From the NCBI RefSeq assembly GCF_030867095.1, contig NC_081828.1, positions 219,635,978 through 219,699,977 of the forward strand: a DNA stretch of 64,000 nt, given 5' to 3'. Source of the DNA: Alligator mississippiensis (lineage: Eukaryota; Chordata; Crocodylia; Alligatoridae). The notes beneath the pieces were generated by a model. That model was not told the origin of the DNA. It searched no databases and saw only the letters and a program-made list of their open reading frames with translations. Below, in pieces: positions 20,643-31,175 of the stretch (position 1 is the stretch's first letter; the number at the start of each line of letters is the position of its first letter). Made by a program: the position numbers and the translations under genes.

Positions 20643-22670
20643 TGCACACGCACCTCACCAGAACACCACAAGGATGGGGTAGGCATCATGAGGCCTGCAT
20701 TGATGTGGTTAACTGGCAGTTTGGGAGCTGGTGCCATGAGGCAGGCTTTGGGTTTTTTGACAATGACCCATGTTTTTGTAAAGAGGGCATGCTGGGGTGG
20801 GATGGGCTTCACCTCTCCCCTAAGGGCAAATGTATCATTTCCTCTAGGTTGGCTGATCTCATACAGCGGGCTTTAAACTAGCTTTGCTGGGGGAAGGGGC
20901 CAGTTTGAGTGGAGAGGATGCTTCACCAGCATGCAGGGTGACAAGAGAAAGGGAACCCCAGTAAGCATCAATGTCCTGGGAGTAGGGGGCCACAGCTGTC
21001 CTGGGACTAGGAGGGAGGCTTGTACACCCTCAGGAGGCCTCAGGTGCTGGAACATCCCACCTACCAGAGGTAGGGACAGTCTTGGGGATAGCTCTGTCAG
21101 GCCTCCAGTCAGTGCAGACGTAGTTAGGGATCTTCTGGAAGGGCTAGACATTTTTAAATCTGCAGGTCCAGATGCCCTCCACCCAAGGGTGTTGAGGGAG
21201 CTGGCAGGGGTCATTGTGGAGCCCTTGGCCCGGCTGTATGAGCATTCATGGTCATCTGGCCAGGTACCGGGGGATTGGGAACTGGCTAATGTGGTCCCAA
21301 TTTTCAAGAAAGGGAGGAGGGAGGACCCAGGTAACTATAGGCCTGTAAGCCTCAACTCAGTGCTCAGGAAGATCTTAGAAAGGATCATCAAGGAGCACAT
21401 CTGTGGGGGGCCTGTGGGGGAGATCATGTTCAGGGGCAATCAGCATGGGTTCATCAAAGGCAGGTCCTGCCTGACCAACCTGATTGCCTTTTATGACCAA
21501 GTAACTAAATCCTTGGATGATGGTGTCGCCATGGACATAGTCTTTCTAGACTTTAAGAAGGCCTTTGACACTGTCTCTCACCCCATCCTCATCAATAAAT
21601 TAAGTGACAGTTGGATGGGTAAAAAACTGGCTGATGGGACACACCCAGAGAGTAGTGGTGGACGGGTTGTACTCAACCTGGTGAGATGTGGGCAGTGGGG
21701 TCCCCCAGGGCTCGGTCCTTGGGCCTGCACTCTTTAAAATCTTCATCGGTGACTTGGATGAGGGGGTGGAAAGCATGCTGTCCAACTTTGCTGATGACAC
21801 TAAGATGTGGAGCAAGGTGGACACACTTAAAGGGAGAGAGAGGCTGCAACTAGATTTAGACAGACTACAAAAGTGGACAGACGAGAATAGGATGGGGTTC
21901 AATGTAGACAAATGCAGGGTGCTGCACTGGGGAGAAGGCATCCACAATATACATACAGGCTGGGGAGTTCCCCTCTTGAAAGCACAGAGGCACAAAGGGA
22001 TCTCGGAGTCATTATTGACTCCAAGATGAACATGAGCCGCCAATGCCAGACCGCAGACAGCAAGGCCAGCCAGACCTTGTCATGCATCCAAAGGTGCATC
22101 TCAAGCCGGTCCAGAGAGGTGATCCTCCCCCTCTATGCAACACTGGTCAGGCCACAGTTGGAGTACTGCATCCAGTTCTGGGTGCCGCACTCCAGGAGGG
22201 ATGTGGACAACATGGAGAGGGTCCAGAGGAGGCCACCCTCATGATCAGGGGGCAGCAGGAAAGGCTGTGAGGAAAGGCTACAGGACCTGAACCCTTTCAG
22301 CTTCCACAAGAGAAGGCTGAGGGGAACTGGTGGCCATCTACAAACTGGCCAAGGAGGACCAGCAGGGAATGGGAAAGACTCTGTTCCCTTGAGCACTACC
22401 AGAAGTAATGAGGAATAATGGGCATAAGTTGACTGAGAGTAGGTTCAGGCTAGACATCAGGAAGCACTACTTCACAGTCAGGGTGGCTAGGATCTAGAAC
22501 CAACTTCCAAGGAAAGTGGTGCTCGCTCCTACCCTGGGGGCTTTCAAAGGGAGGCTAGATAATCACCTAACTTGGGTCGCTTGACCCCAGTACTGTTTCC
22601 TGCCCATGGCAGGGGGTCAGACTTGATGATCTGCTCAGGTCCCTTCCGACCCTACCAACTATGAAACTAT
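20643..22670 (+). mobile_element. CR1 LINE with internal deletion (intronic)
   Basis: Starts in the 3' part of ORF1: the esterase-like C-terminus with the catalytic-type block DGLHLSPKG at about 20807-20833 and the ORF1 stop at 20879. ORF2 begins (GGLRC, about 21030), but the endonuclease is missing and the frame jumps within a few dozen codons to the RT (VVRDLLEGLDIFKSAGPD at about 21118). The fused frame 20931-21737 stays open. The RT continues in other frames (NFADDTKMW at 21780) to the 3' tail at about 22670. Confidence 0.9.
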
Positions 22671-23613
22671 CCACAGTGCTAGCCAGCATAGCACTGCCAA
22701 GCCTAGAAGCATGCTGTGGGCTTTTCTTCCCAAGGTGGAGAACATTGCATTTTTTGGTGTTAAACACAGTAACAGGGACTCAGGCAGGAGTCCTGTTACT
22801 TAGACAGAGTCAGGCAGGATTGACCCAATGATGGACTCTGTCAGGTGTCAGACATTACATACCCAGGAAAGAAGCAGGTGATTAGCCTCGAAAACCATGG
22901 ATAAAAGACAGCGGTGAGACATTGATTTTTGCCTTCAGGCACCAGAAGACAAAGAAGAAAACTACAAGGACTCCAGAGGGTGGAGAAAAGACTATACCTG
23001 CAATCTTGAAGGACACCAGGATAGTCAAACTTCAAGAGAGGTGGCAGGTCAGTCAGAAAAAAGAAATTACTTTTTTGAAAACACCACTGCATGAGTGAGT
23101 GCAGGAGCACTGCGGGGACAGCAAGAGGTAGATGCCGGGAGTCAAGGGGAGAGAGAGAAATTACCTTGGGGAAGAACCTGATCCTCAGGTGAGTGCGGGA
23201 GCAGTGTGTGGTGTTGGGAGGTGGAGGACAGGAGAAAGAGAGATAGTACCCCTCAGAAGTGAGATTGGAGCCGAGAGGAGCTTTCCTCAAGCTTCTGACT
23301 CTAGCAAGACAAGTAATACCTGAGAAGGGAAAGGCAGGCGGTGAAGAAACAGCAGGAAGGCACTCTCAGTACAAGCCATCCGCAGAAAAGAAAGACGCGG
23401 ATAGCTCATATTGCTACTAAGGTAATTAGCAGTATAGATTAGACACAAAGTGTCAAAAGTATATCCATCATGGAGAGTCCTTCTCAATCAAATGGGCTGT
23501 TCTCGCTAACGAAACAATAGGCGAGGTTGCAACAATTCTATCACATTTATTTTGGAAATAAATTAGCCCTGTGAGTCTTTAACATCTGGGTGACATTTAT
23601 CTTTCTCAAACAT
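22671..23613. other. Intron sequence, nothing recognised
   Basis: No motif-bearing frame. A GCGGGAGCA(G/C)TGYG(T/G)-like short block recurs at about 23100 and 23195, suggesting a weak local duplication. Confidence 0.4.
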
Positions 23614-25359
23614 CAGGGAGGAATAGGACCCCTACTAAATGGGCAGAAGCAATTGGTGACAGACAGGGGGGACAAGGCTGAACTCCTCAATGAGTTCTTT
23701 GCCTCAGTGTCCCTAAGCGAGGGGCAAGAAAAGTCTCTCACTGGAATTGTAGTGAGGCAGCAGCAAGGCACCAGACTGCTGAGATGGTGCAGAGGCACTT
23801 GGAGGAACTGGATGCCTTTAAGTCGGCAGGCCCGGATGAGCTCCACCCGAGGGTGCTGAAGGCACTGGCTGATGTCATCGCACAGCCACTGGCAGGAATA
23901 TTTGAATGCTCGTGGTGCATGGGCCAGGTCCTGGAGGACTGGAAAAGGGCCAATGTGGTCCCCATTTTCAAGTAGGGGAGGAAGGAGGACCCGAACAACT
24001 ATAGGCCAGTCGGTCTCACCTCCATCCGTGGCAAAGTCTTTGAAAAAATTATCAAGGCTCACATTTGCGAGAGCCCAGAAGGACAAATTATGCTGAGGGG
24101 AAACCAGCACGGTTTCATAGCAGGTAGATCATGCCTGACTAATCCAGTCTCTTTTTATAACCAGGTTACAAAACACCTGGACACAGGAGGAGGGGTTGAC
24201 GTCATTTACTTAGACTTCAGGAAGGCCTTCGATACGGTATCCCACCCCATACTGGTGAACAAGTTAAGAGGCTGTGACTTGGATGACTACACAGTCCGGT
24301 GGGTGGCGAATTGGCTAGAGGGTCGTACCCAGAGAGTCGTGGTGGATGGGTTGGTTTCGACCTGGAAGGGTGTGGGCAGTGGGGTCCCGCAGGGCTCGGT
24401 CCTTGGACTGATACTCTTCAATGTCTTCATCAGCGACTTGGACGAGGGAGTCAAATGTACTCTGTCCAAGTTTGCGGATGACACAAAGCTATGGGGAGAA
24501 GTGGACACGCCGGAGGGCAGGGAACAGCTGCAGGCAGACCTGGACAGGTTGGACAAGTGGGCAGAAAACAACAAAATGCAATTCAACAAGGAGAAATGCA
24601 AAGTGCTGCACCTAGGGAGGAAAAATGTCCAGCACACCTACTGCCTAGGGAATGACCTGCTGGGTGGCACGGAAGCAGAAAGGGATCCTGGAGTCCTAGT
24701 GGACTCCAAGATGAACATGAGCCGGCAGTGTGACAAATCCATCTGGAAAGCTAATGGCACTTTATCGTGCATCAGCAGATGCATGATGAACAGATCCAAG
24801 GAGGTGATACTTCCCCTCTATCGGGCCCTGGTCAGACCTCAGTTGGAGTACTGCGTGCAATTCTGAGCACCGCACTTCAAGAGGAATGTGGATATCCTGG
24901 AGAGGGTCCAGAGAAGGGCCACTCATTCGGTTAAGGGCTTGCAGACCAAGCCCTATGGGGAGAGACTGGGGCACCTTGACCTTTTCAGCCTCCGCAATAG
25001 AAGGTTGAGGGGCGACCTTGTGGCTGCCTATAAGTTCATCATGGGGGCACAGAAGGGAATTGGTGAGGTTTTATTCACCGAGTCGCCCCCGGGGGTTACA
25101 AGAAATAATGGCCACAAGGTAGCAGAGAGCAGATTTAGACTGGACATTAGGGAGAACTTCTTCACAGTTCGAGTGGCCAAGGTCTGGAACGGCTCCCAAG
25201 GGAGGTGCTTCTCTCCCCTACCCTGGGGGTCTTCAAGAGGAGGTTAGATAGGCATCTAGCTGGGGTCATCTAAATCCAGCACTCTTTCCTGCCCATGCAG
25301 GGGGTTAGACTCGATGATCTGTTGAGGTCCCTTCCAACCCTAGCATCTATGAATCTCTA
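23614..25359 (+). mobile_element. CR1 LINE, young group, 5'-truncated (intronic)
   Basis: Starts abruptly at the sequence encoding GGIGPLLNGQKQL and runs through the RT (MLRGNQHGFIAGRSCLTN at 24090, YLDFRKAFDTVSHPIL, FADDTKLWGE) to the tail ..AGCATCTATGAATCT. Frameshifts near 23780 and 23975, a stop at 24865 and a frameshift near 25190 break ORF2. It is very similar to the 29.4 and 52.5 kb copies. Confidence 0.93.
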
Positions 25360-25411
25360 AATCAAAGAACACTGATCCCCTTTTCTATTCTTCACATCCA
25401 AGTCGTGGCAA

Positions 25412-25690
25412 GTGAATACAGAGTGGAGATGAATATAAAATTGCATAACCCTCTCACAAACCCCATCAGATTCTCGTCCACCCATTTCCTGAGCCTGTCA
25501 AGGTCAGCCTGGATCACCCTCCTGTCCTCAGGTGTGGATGCTTTACCCCAAAGTTTGGTGTCGTCAGTCAACTTGGCCAGTCTGCTTCTGATGCCAATGT
25601 CCACATCATTAATGAAGATGTTGAATAATATAGGCCCAAGGACAGAGCCTTGGGGGCCCCACTGGTCACAGTGCACCATAACGATTGACT
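25412..25690 (-). mobile_element. Older CR1 RT fragment (intronic)
   Basis: The minus strand encodes QGSVLGPILFNIFINDVD, then [11 protein letters not shown] and QADLDRLRKWVDEN, i.e. the RT palm and following region only. Confidence 0.85.
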
Positions 25691-26084
25691 TCCAGAGCAG
25701 TGGCCCGGCTTCAGAAGGAGCATGGGAGGAGGGCCTGGGTGATGGCAAACCTGTGCTGTGCCTTGAGCCCTGGCCCTCTGCCCCCAGGACAGTGTCCCAG
25801 CCACTGAGCTGCTGTGGGAAGGGACAGGAGCTCTTGCTCCCATGCTGTTGCCGGATGAATGGGTATGTAGACATCCAGGAAGGTACAGAACATCATGTGT
25901 ACTGAAGAGCAAGGCAGAGGCTGGGAAGCAGTCATGTTAGAGTGGACTGGTTCAGAAAGACAGGAGATGGCATGGGCAGCAGCCTGCTTTGTCCAGTGCT
26001 CCCTGCCCTTCCTTCTGCCTGGCTTCAGGATAAGATGGCTAGCCACCTTTCTGAACACTGGCAAGTTTTCATAACTTTAATAGA
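25691..26084. other. Intron sequence, nothing recognised
   Basis: GC-richer sequence with uninformative frames on both strands. Confidence 0.4.
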
Positions 26085-26510
26085 GTGTGGCTGTGCCGCA
26101 TTCAGTACTATTCAAGGTATTGGTTAATAATCTGGATGCCGAAGGGGAGAGCTTCCTGATCAAACATACAACTGGGAAAAACTGAGAACACACTGGCAGA
26201 CAAGAGCATAATGCAAAAGGATCTTGATACATTGGAAAGCTGGGCTAGAGCTAGTAGGATGCATTTCAGGGCTGACAAATGCAAGGCGCTGCACCTGGGG
26301 AAGAAGATTCAAATCACAACTACAAGATGGGTGCCAAGAGACTGGCTGCTAACTCTGCAGAGAACAATCTTGGGGGTTTGGTGGATCACAGACTCTGCAA
26401 GAGACTGCAGGGTGATGCAGCTGCAAAGGTGAATGCAAGTTTGGACTCCACCAGCAGGAGCATTAGGTGTCAGGCACAAGGCGACAATGTTACTTTGCTC
26501 AGTGCTGGTT
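26085..26510 (+). mobile_element. Old CR1 fragment (intronic)
   Basis: Diverged CR1 sequence: LESWARASRMHFRADKCKAL then HLGKK at 26230-26310, followed by a broken LGVxxDxx region. Confidence 0.75.
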
Positions 26511-26821
26511 GTTATTCTCTTTAATCTAATGGTTATACTCCATGGTATTTTTTTTCACTGGACTGCTGCATCATTCACTTCACTGGTTGGATTGCTCTTG
26601 GGGAGTGAATTAGGATGTTGGAATGAATGAGGCTGCTGTTTGTAGGGTCCCTGACTCATCAGCTGCAGAACATGCAAGGCACGTAGTGAATGGAGCTGGG
26701 GACAGCAGGAAGAGGGAGGACGATCTTGCAGCTAAGGAAGCTGGTTGCCATCATGGAGTGCTAAATCCTACATCGGGGCAGGATGGAGCCAGCCATGTCT
26801 CACAAGACAGGGTGGGCTAGG

Positions 26822-26932
26822 AAGCGCGTTCCCTCTAAGCTGTGTGACGTGCATGGCCGTGCAAACACGCCTGGCAGTGCAGCATGAGTGCTCCTGTGCA
26901 GCCACGCACACCACACAGCTTAGAGGGAATGC
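26822..26932. mobile_element. Small TIR element (MITE), hAT-like, with 7/8 TSD
   Basis: Inverted ends share TTCCCTCTAAGCTGTGTG (26829-26846 and the complement of 26911-26928). Flanks GGGCTAGG (26814-26821) and TGGCTAGG (26933-26940) match at 7 of 8 positions. The 111-bp size and 8-bp duplication point to a hAT-like MITE within the intron. Confidence 0.8.
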
Positions 26933-26940
26933 TGGCTAGG

Positions 26941-27429
26941 CACATATCTTGTTCTTGCTGACTCTGTAACACTGAACTTAACCAGAACATCCACATATAA
27001 AGCTAGTAGCAGAAATCTGTCCCTGATAAAGGGCAAGGCGTATTTGTGTGGACATCCCTATGTTGCTCCGTTCCAGCAAATACTCAACACCTGAACTAGG
27101 AAGTTGTTACAGATGAGCAAAGCACATGCTGTATGGGCACAAGAGAAGATTTAGGCTCCTTGATGTACAGCATCTGTGGGCTGAGGTTCAGAAAGGGCTG
27201 AGAACCTCCCGGGGCAAAGACTGCAGCCCCAGGTGATGGCTGCAGGGACTGGCTGTTTGCTCAGCTGCCCTAATGACTCCCCTTGTTCCAGAAGAAGCCC
27301 CATGAAAACCTAAAAGCTCAACCTGGGTAGAGCCAGGGAAAAGCCTTGTACAAGACCTCAACCAGTGCTCTTGTTGGGGGGGATTTCCTGCAGGAGGATT
27401 GGAGAAAAAAGATCAAGTACAGGCTGACT
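26941..27429. other. Intron sequence, nothing recognised
   Basis: No element or exon-like frame with flanking splice sites was found. Confidence 0.4.
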
Positions 27430-27840
27430 ATTGTCAAACACAAGTTCTTGATCTTGAGGAGGGGTGGAGGACCTGGAGGGGCATGGGCGACTGGTGCCAC
27501 ATTAGTCTGGGGGGGCACATGCCTCCCCAGTAACCAGTCAACAATGGGGGGTCCCCTCACAGCCAATCTCACCATCCAAAGAGCAGCCACGGGGCTCCTG
27601 GAAGTGGCCATGGCACTCACAGCCATGGTGCTCCCACCCCCGTTCTCCAGCCACCACTCACAGCAGGGGTACCTGCACTCCTGCCTACCCCCGCCCCCCC
27701 CGGCCCATCACCTAAGCGGGCAGCACAGCCTGTCAGGGGGTGCACCAGTGCTCTCAGGGTGTGCACGTGCCCCTCCCCACCACCATGCACATCTTACACA
27801 CCACCAATGTGGAGGGGAGCCCACAGTTTATGTTGTTCTG
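27430..27840. repeat. GC-rich dispersed repeat
   Basis: Contains the GGGGGTGCACCAGTGCTCTC...GTGCACGTGCCC type of block seen also near 36540-36600 and 44390-44450 (..GGTGCACCACCATGCTCAGG.., GTGCATGTGCACCTGC). Probably a decayed hAT-derived sequence. The 194-codon plus frame across it has no motif. Confidence 0.4.
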
Positions 27841-28053
27841 AAGGTCAGGCTAGATAATCAGAAAAAGAAACCTAAATGTGGAGGAAGAATAGCGGGGCTC
27901 AAATTTGTTCATGGGGAATATTTAAAATGAGCCTCCTTGTCCAAATGTCAGCTCCTGGCTGTTTGGACAGGGGGATGGTTTAGGAGAAAATAAAACACCT
28001 TCAGCTGAGCTGCTGGGAGTTTGAGTGAATGAGGGACACAAGGGACATTAGAT

Positions 28054-28281
28054 CAGGGATTGGCAACCCCCTGCACATGAGCCAGTGTGTGGCACATGAA
28101 GGCATTTTTCTTGGAATGCTTGCCTCAGGTCTCATGGCGGGGAAGGGGCCAGGGCTGCACTGCCACAAGCAGGATCAGGCCCCTCACAGTTCCCTCACCA
28201 TCCACCTCTGGCACACCAACATCTTACAAGTTGAGGATGAGGTATTTTTGGCACTCTGCCCAAAAACTTTGCCAACCACTG
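28054..28281. mobile_element. hAT-type MITE close to the first coding exon
   Basis: The left end CAGGGATTGGCAACC and the right end, complement CAGTGGTTGGCAAAG, are matching TIRs around 228 bp. Flanking 8-mers CATTAGAT and TTTTAGAG agree at 5 positions, so the TSD is decayed. Confidence 0.7.
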
Positions 28282-28517
28282 TTTTAGAGCAACATGTCCA
28301 AGATCTGACTGGTGCTGGGTCACCACCCCAGTACACACACATCCTGCCCCATCCAACTACTTCTGGCTGAACTGCAGTGAGAATGTGCCGGGCCCTTCCC
28401 ATGGACGTAACCAGGGCACTTGGAGAACATGGAGCTCATTCCCAGCTAGGAGGCGATTCAGGCCATGGCCCTTTCCTCCCTCCACTCCTGCCGCAGGGGC
28501 TGCAGCCAGGGACCTAC

Positions 28518-28614
28518 CTGGGATAAGTGTCTCCTTGCGGCAGTCGTATAGCATCCCCAGCTGGAAAGGGCGGCCCAGTGCCGACATCTCGATTGTGTCA
28601 TCAGACCTGTCCAT
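28518..28614 (-). CDS. First coding exon of the SNTX-like gene
   Basis: The minus-strand start codon at 28614-28612 sits in a strong context (GCCATGG). 97 coding nt encode 32 residues plus one base, including the motif SALGRPFQLGMLYD that opens SNTX-family proteins. The donor GT at 28517-28516 (CAG then GTAGGT) is near-consensus. The leftover single base and the two leading bases of the exon at 17691 make a complete Gly codon, so both exons share one frame and nothing is missing relative to the family N-terminus. A polypyrimidine-AG (CTGTTTCTTGCAG) ends at 28646 on the minus strand, so this exon probably follows a 5' UTR intron and spans 28645-28518. Confidence 0.85.
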
Positions 28615-28645
28615 GGCTTGATGTCCGCACACGTCTCTGTCTCTC

Positions 28646-28658
28646 CTGCAAGAAACAG
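28646..28658 (-). other. Putative splice acceptor upstream of the first coding exon
   Basis: The minus strand reads CTGTTTCTTGCAG, a good acceptor, 32 nt before the start codon. It implies a non-coding first exon and a promoter further upstream (above 28.7 kb). I could not place either. Confidence 0.55.
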
Positions 28659-29448
28659 CTGGTGCTACACTGACGTCCTCCAGGCAGCAGAGTCAATACT
28701 TGGTCATATCTGCATCCTCTGAGCCTCCCAGCTGGATGCCTCAGAGCATCGCACCAGATACCTGAGTTTGTGAGCAGGATTCTGTATCATACTGTGTTGC
28801 ATGCACAGGCCACTGAACTATGTTAAATTTAAGGTCAGGTAGCTCGGGTCCTGCCAGGGGCAGATTTAAAACATTCAGCAAAGAGCTCAGGTCATGATAA
28901 ATCCCGTGACACATTTAAGGTTCTGGCAGCTGCAGGACCTGGACCAGTGGAAGGAGCAGAGGCCACAGCCCCATACCAGGCCTTGTCAGATGCCTGGCAT
29001 AGGGGCACGGGTACCTCTGCCCCAAAGTGGGAGCTTAGCCTGTGAAGACCTGTGCAGAGGAGGCTAGTGCATTCACACAGCACTGAAGTGAGACCGGCCT
29101 CTTCTGCCACCGCAGGTGTGACAAGCCCCAGCCCAGACTGGCCCCAATGGTGCCAGGACAATCAGGACTCCCAGCAGTGCTAGCTGTGTGGCACAGCCAC
29201 TGTCTGGAGTGGGTGGAGAGAGGCCAGGAGGAGAGGACACCATTGCAGCCACCCAGAGATGGATTGCTCTGTAACTCCAGCACCCAGGTTGCACCTCCCA
29301 GCATAGGACACTGGAGCACAGGAGCCCTCTCTGCACAAGGAGGTGGGCAGGAGGGTTTGGTGGCATCAAGGTGCACAGACAGCCTATTGCACCCCCAAAG
29401 GTGCCCTGTGCAGCCCCACACACCTACCCCAGGACACTAGCACCCCAA
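28659..29448. other. 5' flank of the SNTX-like gene, no recognised element
   Basis: May contain the 5' UTR exon or promoter. No CpG-island-like density, TATA box or repeat was identified with confidence. Confidence 0.35.
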
Positions 29449-31175
29449 GCAATTAGTGACAGACAGGAGGGACAAGGCTGAACTCCTCAATGAGTTCTTT
29501 GCCTCAGTGTTCCTAAATGAGGGGCAAAACAAATCTCACAATGGGATTGTAGAGAGGCAGCAGCAAGGCTCCAGGCTACCAAGCATTGACCCTGAGATGG
29601 TGCAGAGTCTCTTGGAAGAACTGGATGTGTTTAAGCCGGCAGGCCCAGATGAGCTCCATCCAAGGGTGCTGAAGGCACTGGCTGATGTCATTGCACAGCC
29701 ACTGGCAAGAATACTTGAGCACTTCCGGCGCATGGGCCAGGTCCCAGAGGACTGGAAAAGGGCCAAAGTGGTCCCTATTTTCAAGAAGGGGAGGAAGGGG
29801 GATCCAGGCAACTATAGGCCAGTCACTCTCACCTCCATCCTTGGCAAAGTCTTTGAAAATATTTTTAAGGCTCATATATGTGAGAGCCCAGCAGGAAAAA
29901 TTATGCTGAGGGGAAACCAGCACGGGTTCGTAGCAGGTAGATCATGCCGGACTAATCTAGTCTCTTTTTATGACCAAGTTACAAAACACCTGGACGCAGG
30001 AGTAGGGGTAGTCATTGTTTACTTAGACTTCAGGAAGGCCTTCGATACGGTATCCCACCCCATACTGGTGAACAAATTAAAAGGCTGTGACTTGGATGAT
30101 TACACAGTCCAGTGGGTGGCGAATTGGCTGGAGGGTCATACCCAGAGAGTCGTAGTGGATGGGTTGGTATTCACATGGAAGGATGTAGGCAGTGGGGTCC
30201 GACAGGGCTCTGTCCTTGGACCGATACTCTTCAATGTCTTCATCAGTGACTTGGACGAGGGAGTCAAATGTACTCTGTCCAAGTTTGCAGATGACACAAA
30301 GCTATGGGGAGATGTAGACATGCCAGAGGGCAGGGAACAGCTGCAAGCAGATCTGGACAGGTTGGACAAGTGGGCAGAAAACAACAGAATGCAGTTCAAC
30401 AAGGAGAAATGCAAAGTGCTGCACCTAGGGAGGAAAAATGTCCAGCACACCTACAGCCTAGGGAATGACCTGCTGGGTGGCACAGAAGCAGAAAGGGATC
30501 TTGGAGTCCTAGTGGACTCCAAGATGAACATGAGTCGGCAGTGTGATGAAATCATCAGCAAAGCTAACTGCACTTTATCGTGCATCAGCAGGTACAAGAC
30601 AAATAGGACGAAGGAAGAGATACTTCCCCTCTATCGGGCGCTGGTCAGACCGCAGTTGAAATACTGCATGCAGTTTTGGGCCCCACACTTCAAGAGGGAT
30701 GTGGATAACCTGGAGAGGGTCCAGAGAAGGGTCACTCGTATGGTTAAGGGCTTGCAGACCAAGCCCTACGAGGAGAGACTGGGGCACCTGGACCTCTTCA
30801 GCCTCCGCAAGAGAAGGTTGAGAGGCGACCTTGTAGCTGCCTATAAGTTCATCACGGGGGCACAGAAGGGAATTGGTGAGGATTTATTCACCAAGGCGCC
30901 CCCAGGGGTTACAAGAAACAATGGCCACAAGCTAGCAGAGAGCAGATTTAGACGGGACATTAGGAAGAACTTCTCCACAGTTCGAGTGGCCAAGGTCTGG
31001 AACGGGCTCCCAAGGGAGGTGGTGCTCTCCCCTACCCTGGGGGTCTTCAAGAGGAGGTTAGATGAGTATCTAGCTGGGGTCATCTAGACCCAGCACTCTT
31101 TCCTGCTTATGCAGGGGGTCGGACTCGATGATCTACTGAGATCCCTTCCGACCCTAACATCTATGAATCTATGAA
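29449..31175 (+). mobile_element. CR1 LINE, young group, 5'-truncated
   Basis: Starts abruptly at the sequence encoding QLVTDR and carries an uninterrupted ORF2 C-terminal two-thirds, a short 3' UTR and the tail ATCTATGAATCTATGAA. It lies just upstream of the SNTX-like gene. Confidence 0.95.
29456..31087 (+). CDS. CR1 ORF2 reverse transcriptase, uninterrupted (N-terminally truncated)
   Basis: 543 codons without a stop. Blocks in order: SVFLNEGQNKS, then PAGPDELHPRVLKALADV, FKKGRKGDPGNYRPV (fingers), MLRGNQHGFVAGRSC, YLDFRKAFDTVSHPI (motif A, Asp), SVLGPILFNVFISDLD (motif B region), FADDTKLWGD (motif C, both Asp present), then the thumb/C-terminal region LVRPQLKYCMQF and RVQRRVTRMVKGL, ending LAGVI. 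One change from the local consensus is GVRQGS where sister copies have GVPQGS. The endonuclease domain and ORF1 are absent, so the copy cannot move by itself. The first in-frame ATG lies within a truncated frame and is not a native start. Confidence 0.9.
   Translation: MTDRRDKAELLNEFFASVFLNEGQNKSHNGIVERQQQGSRLPSIDPEMVQSLLEELDVFKPAGPDELHPRVLKALADVIAQPLARILEHFRRMGQVPEDWKRAKVVPIFKKGRKGDPGNYRPVTLTSILGKVFENIFKAHICESPAGKIMLRGNQHGFVAGRSCRTNLVSFYDQVTKHLDAGVGVVIVYLDFRKAFDTVSHPILVNKLKGCDLDDYTVQWVANWLEGHTQRVVVDGLVFTWKDVGSGVRQGSVLGPILFNVFISDLDEGVKCTLSKFADDTKLWGDVDMPEGREQLQADLDRLDKWAENNRMQFNKEKCKVLHLGRKNVQHTYSLGNDLLGGTEAERDLGVLVDSKMNMSRQCDEIISKANCTLSCISRYKTNRTKEEILPLYRALVRPQLKYCMQFWAPHFKRDVDNLERVQRRVTRMVKGLQTKPYEERLGHLDLFSLRKRRLRGDLVAAYKFITGAQKGIGEDLFTKAPPGVTRNNGHKLAESRFRRDIRKNFSTVRVAKVWNGLPREVVLSPTLGVFKRRLDEYLAGVI

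Noticed and set aside
20310-20876. 188-codon RT frame as one protein
   Set aside because: The last third is read from a different CR1 copy that begins at about 20643; the frame is a chimera of two elements.
27346-27930. 194-codon plus frame in the intron
   Set aside because: GC-rich repeat sequence shared with other loci; no motif and no splice context.
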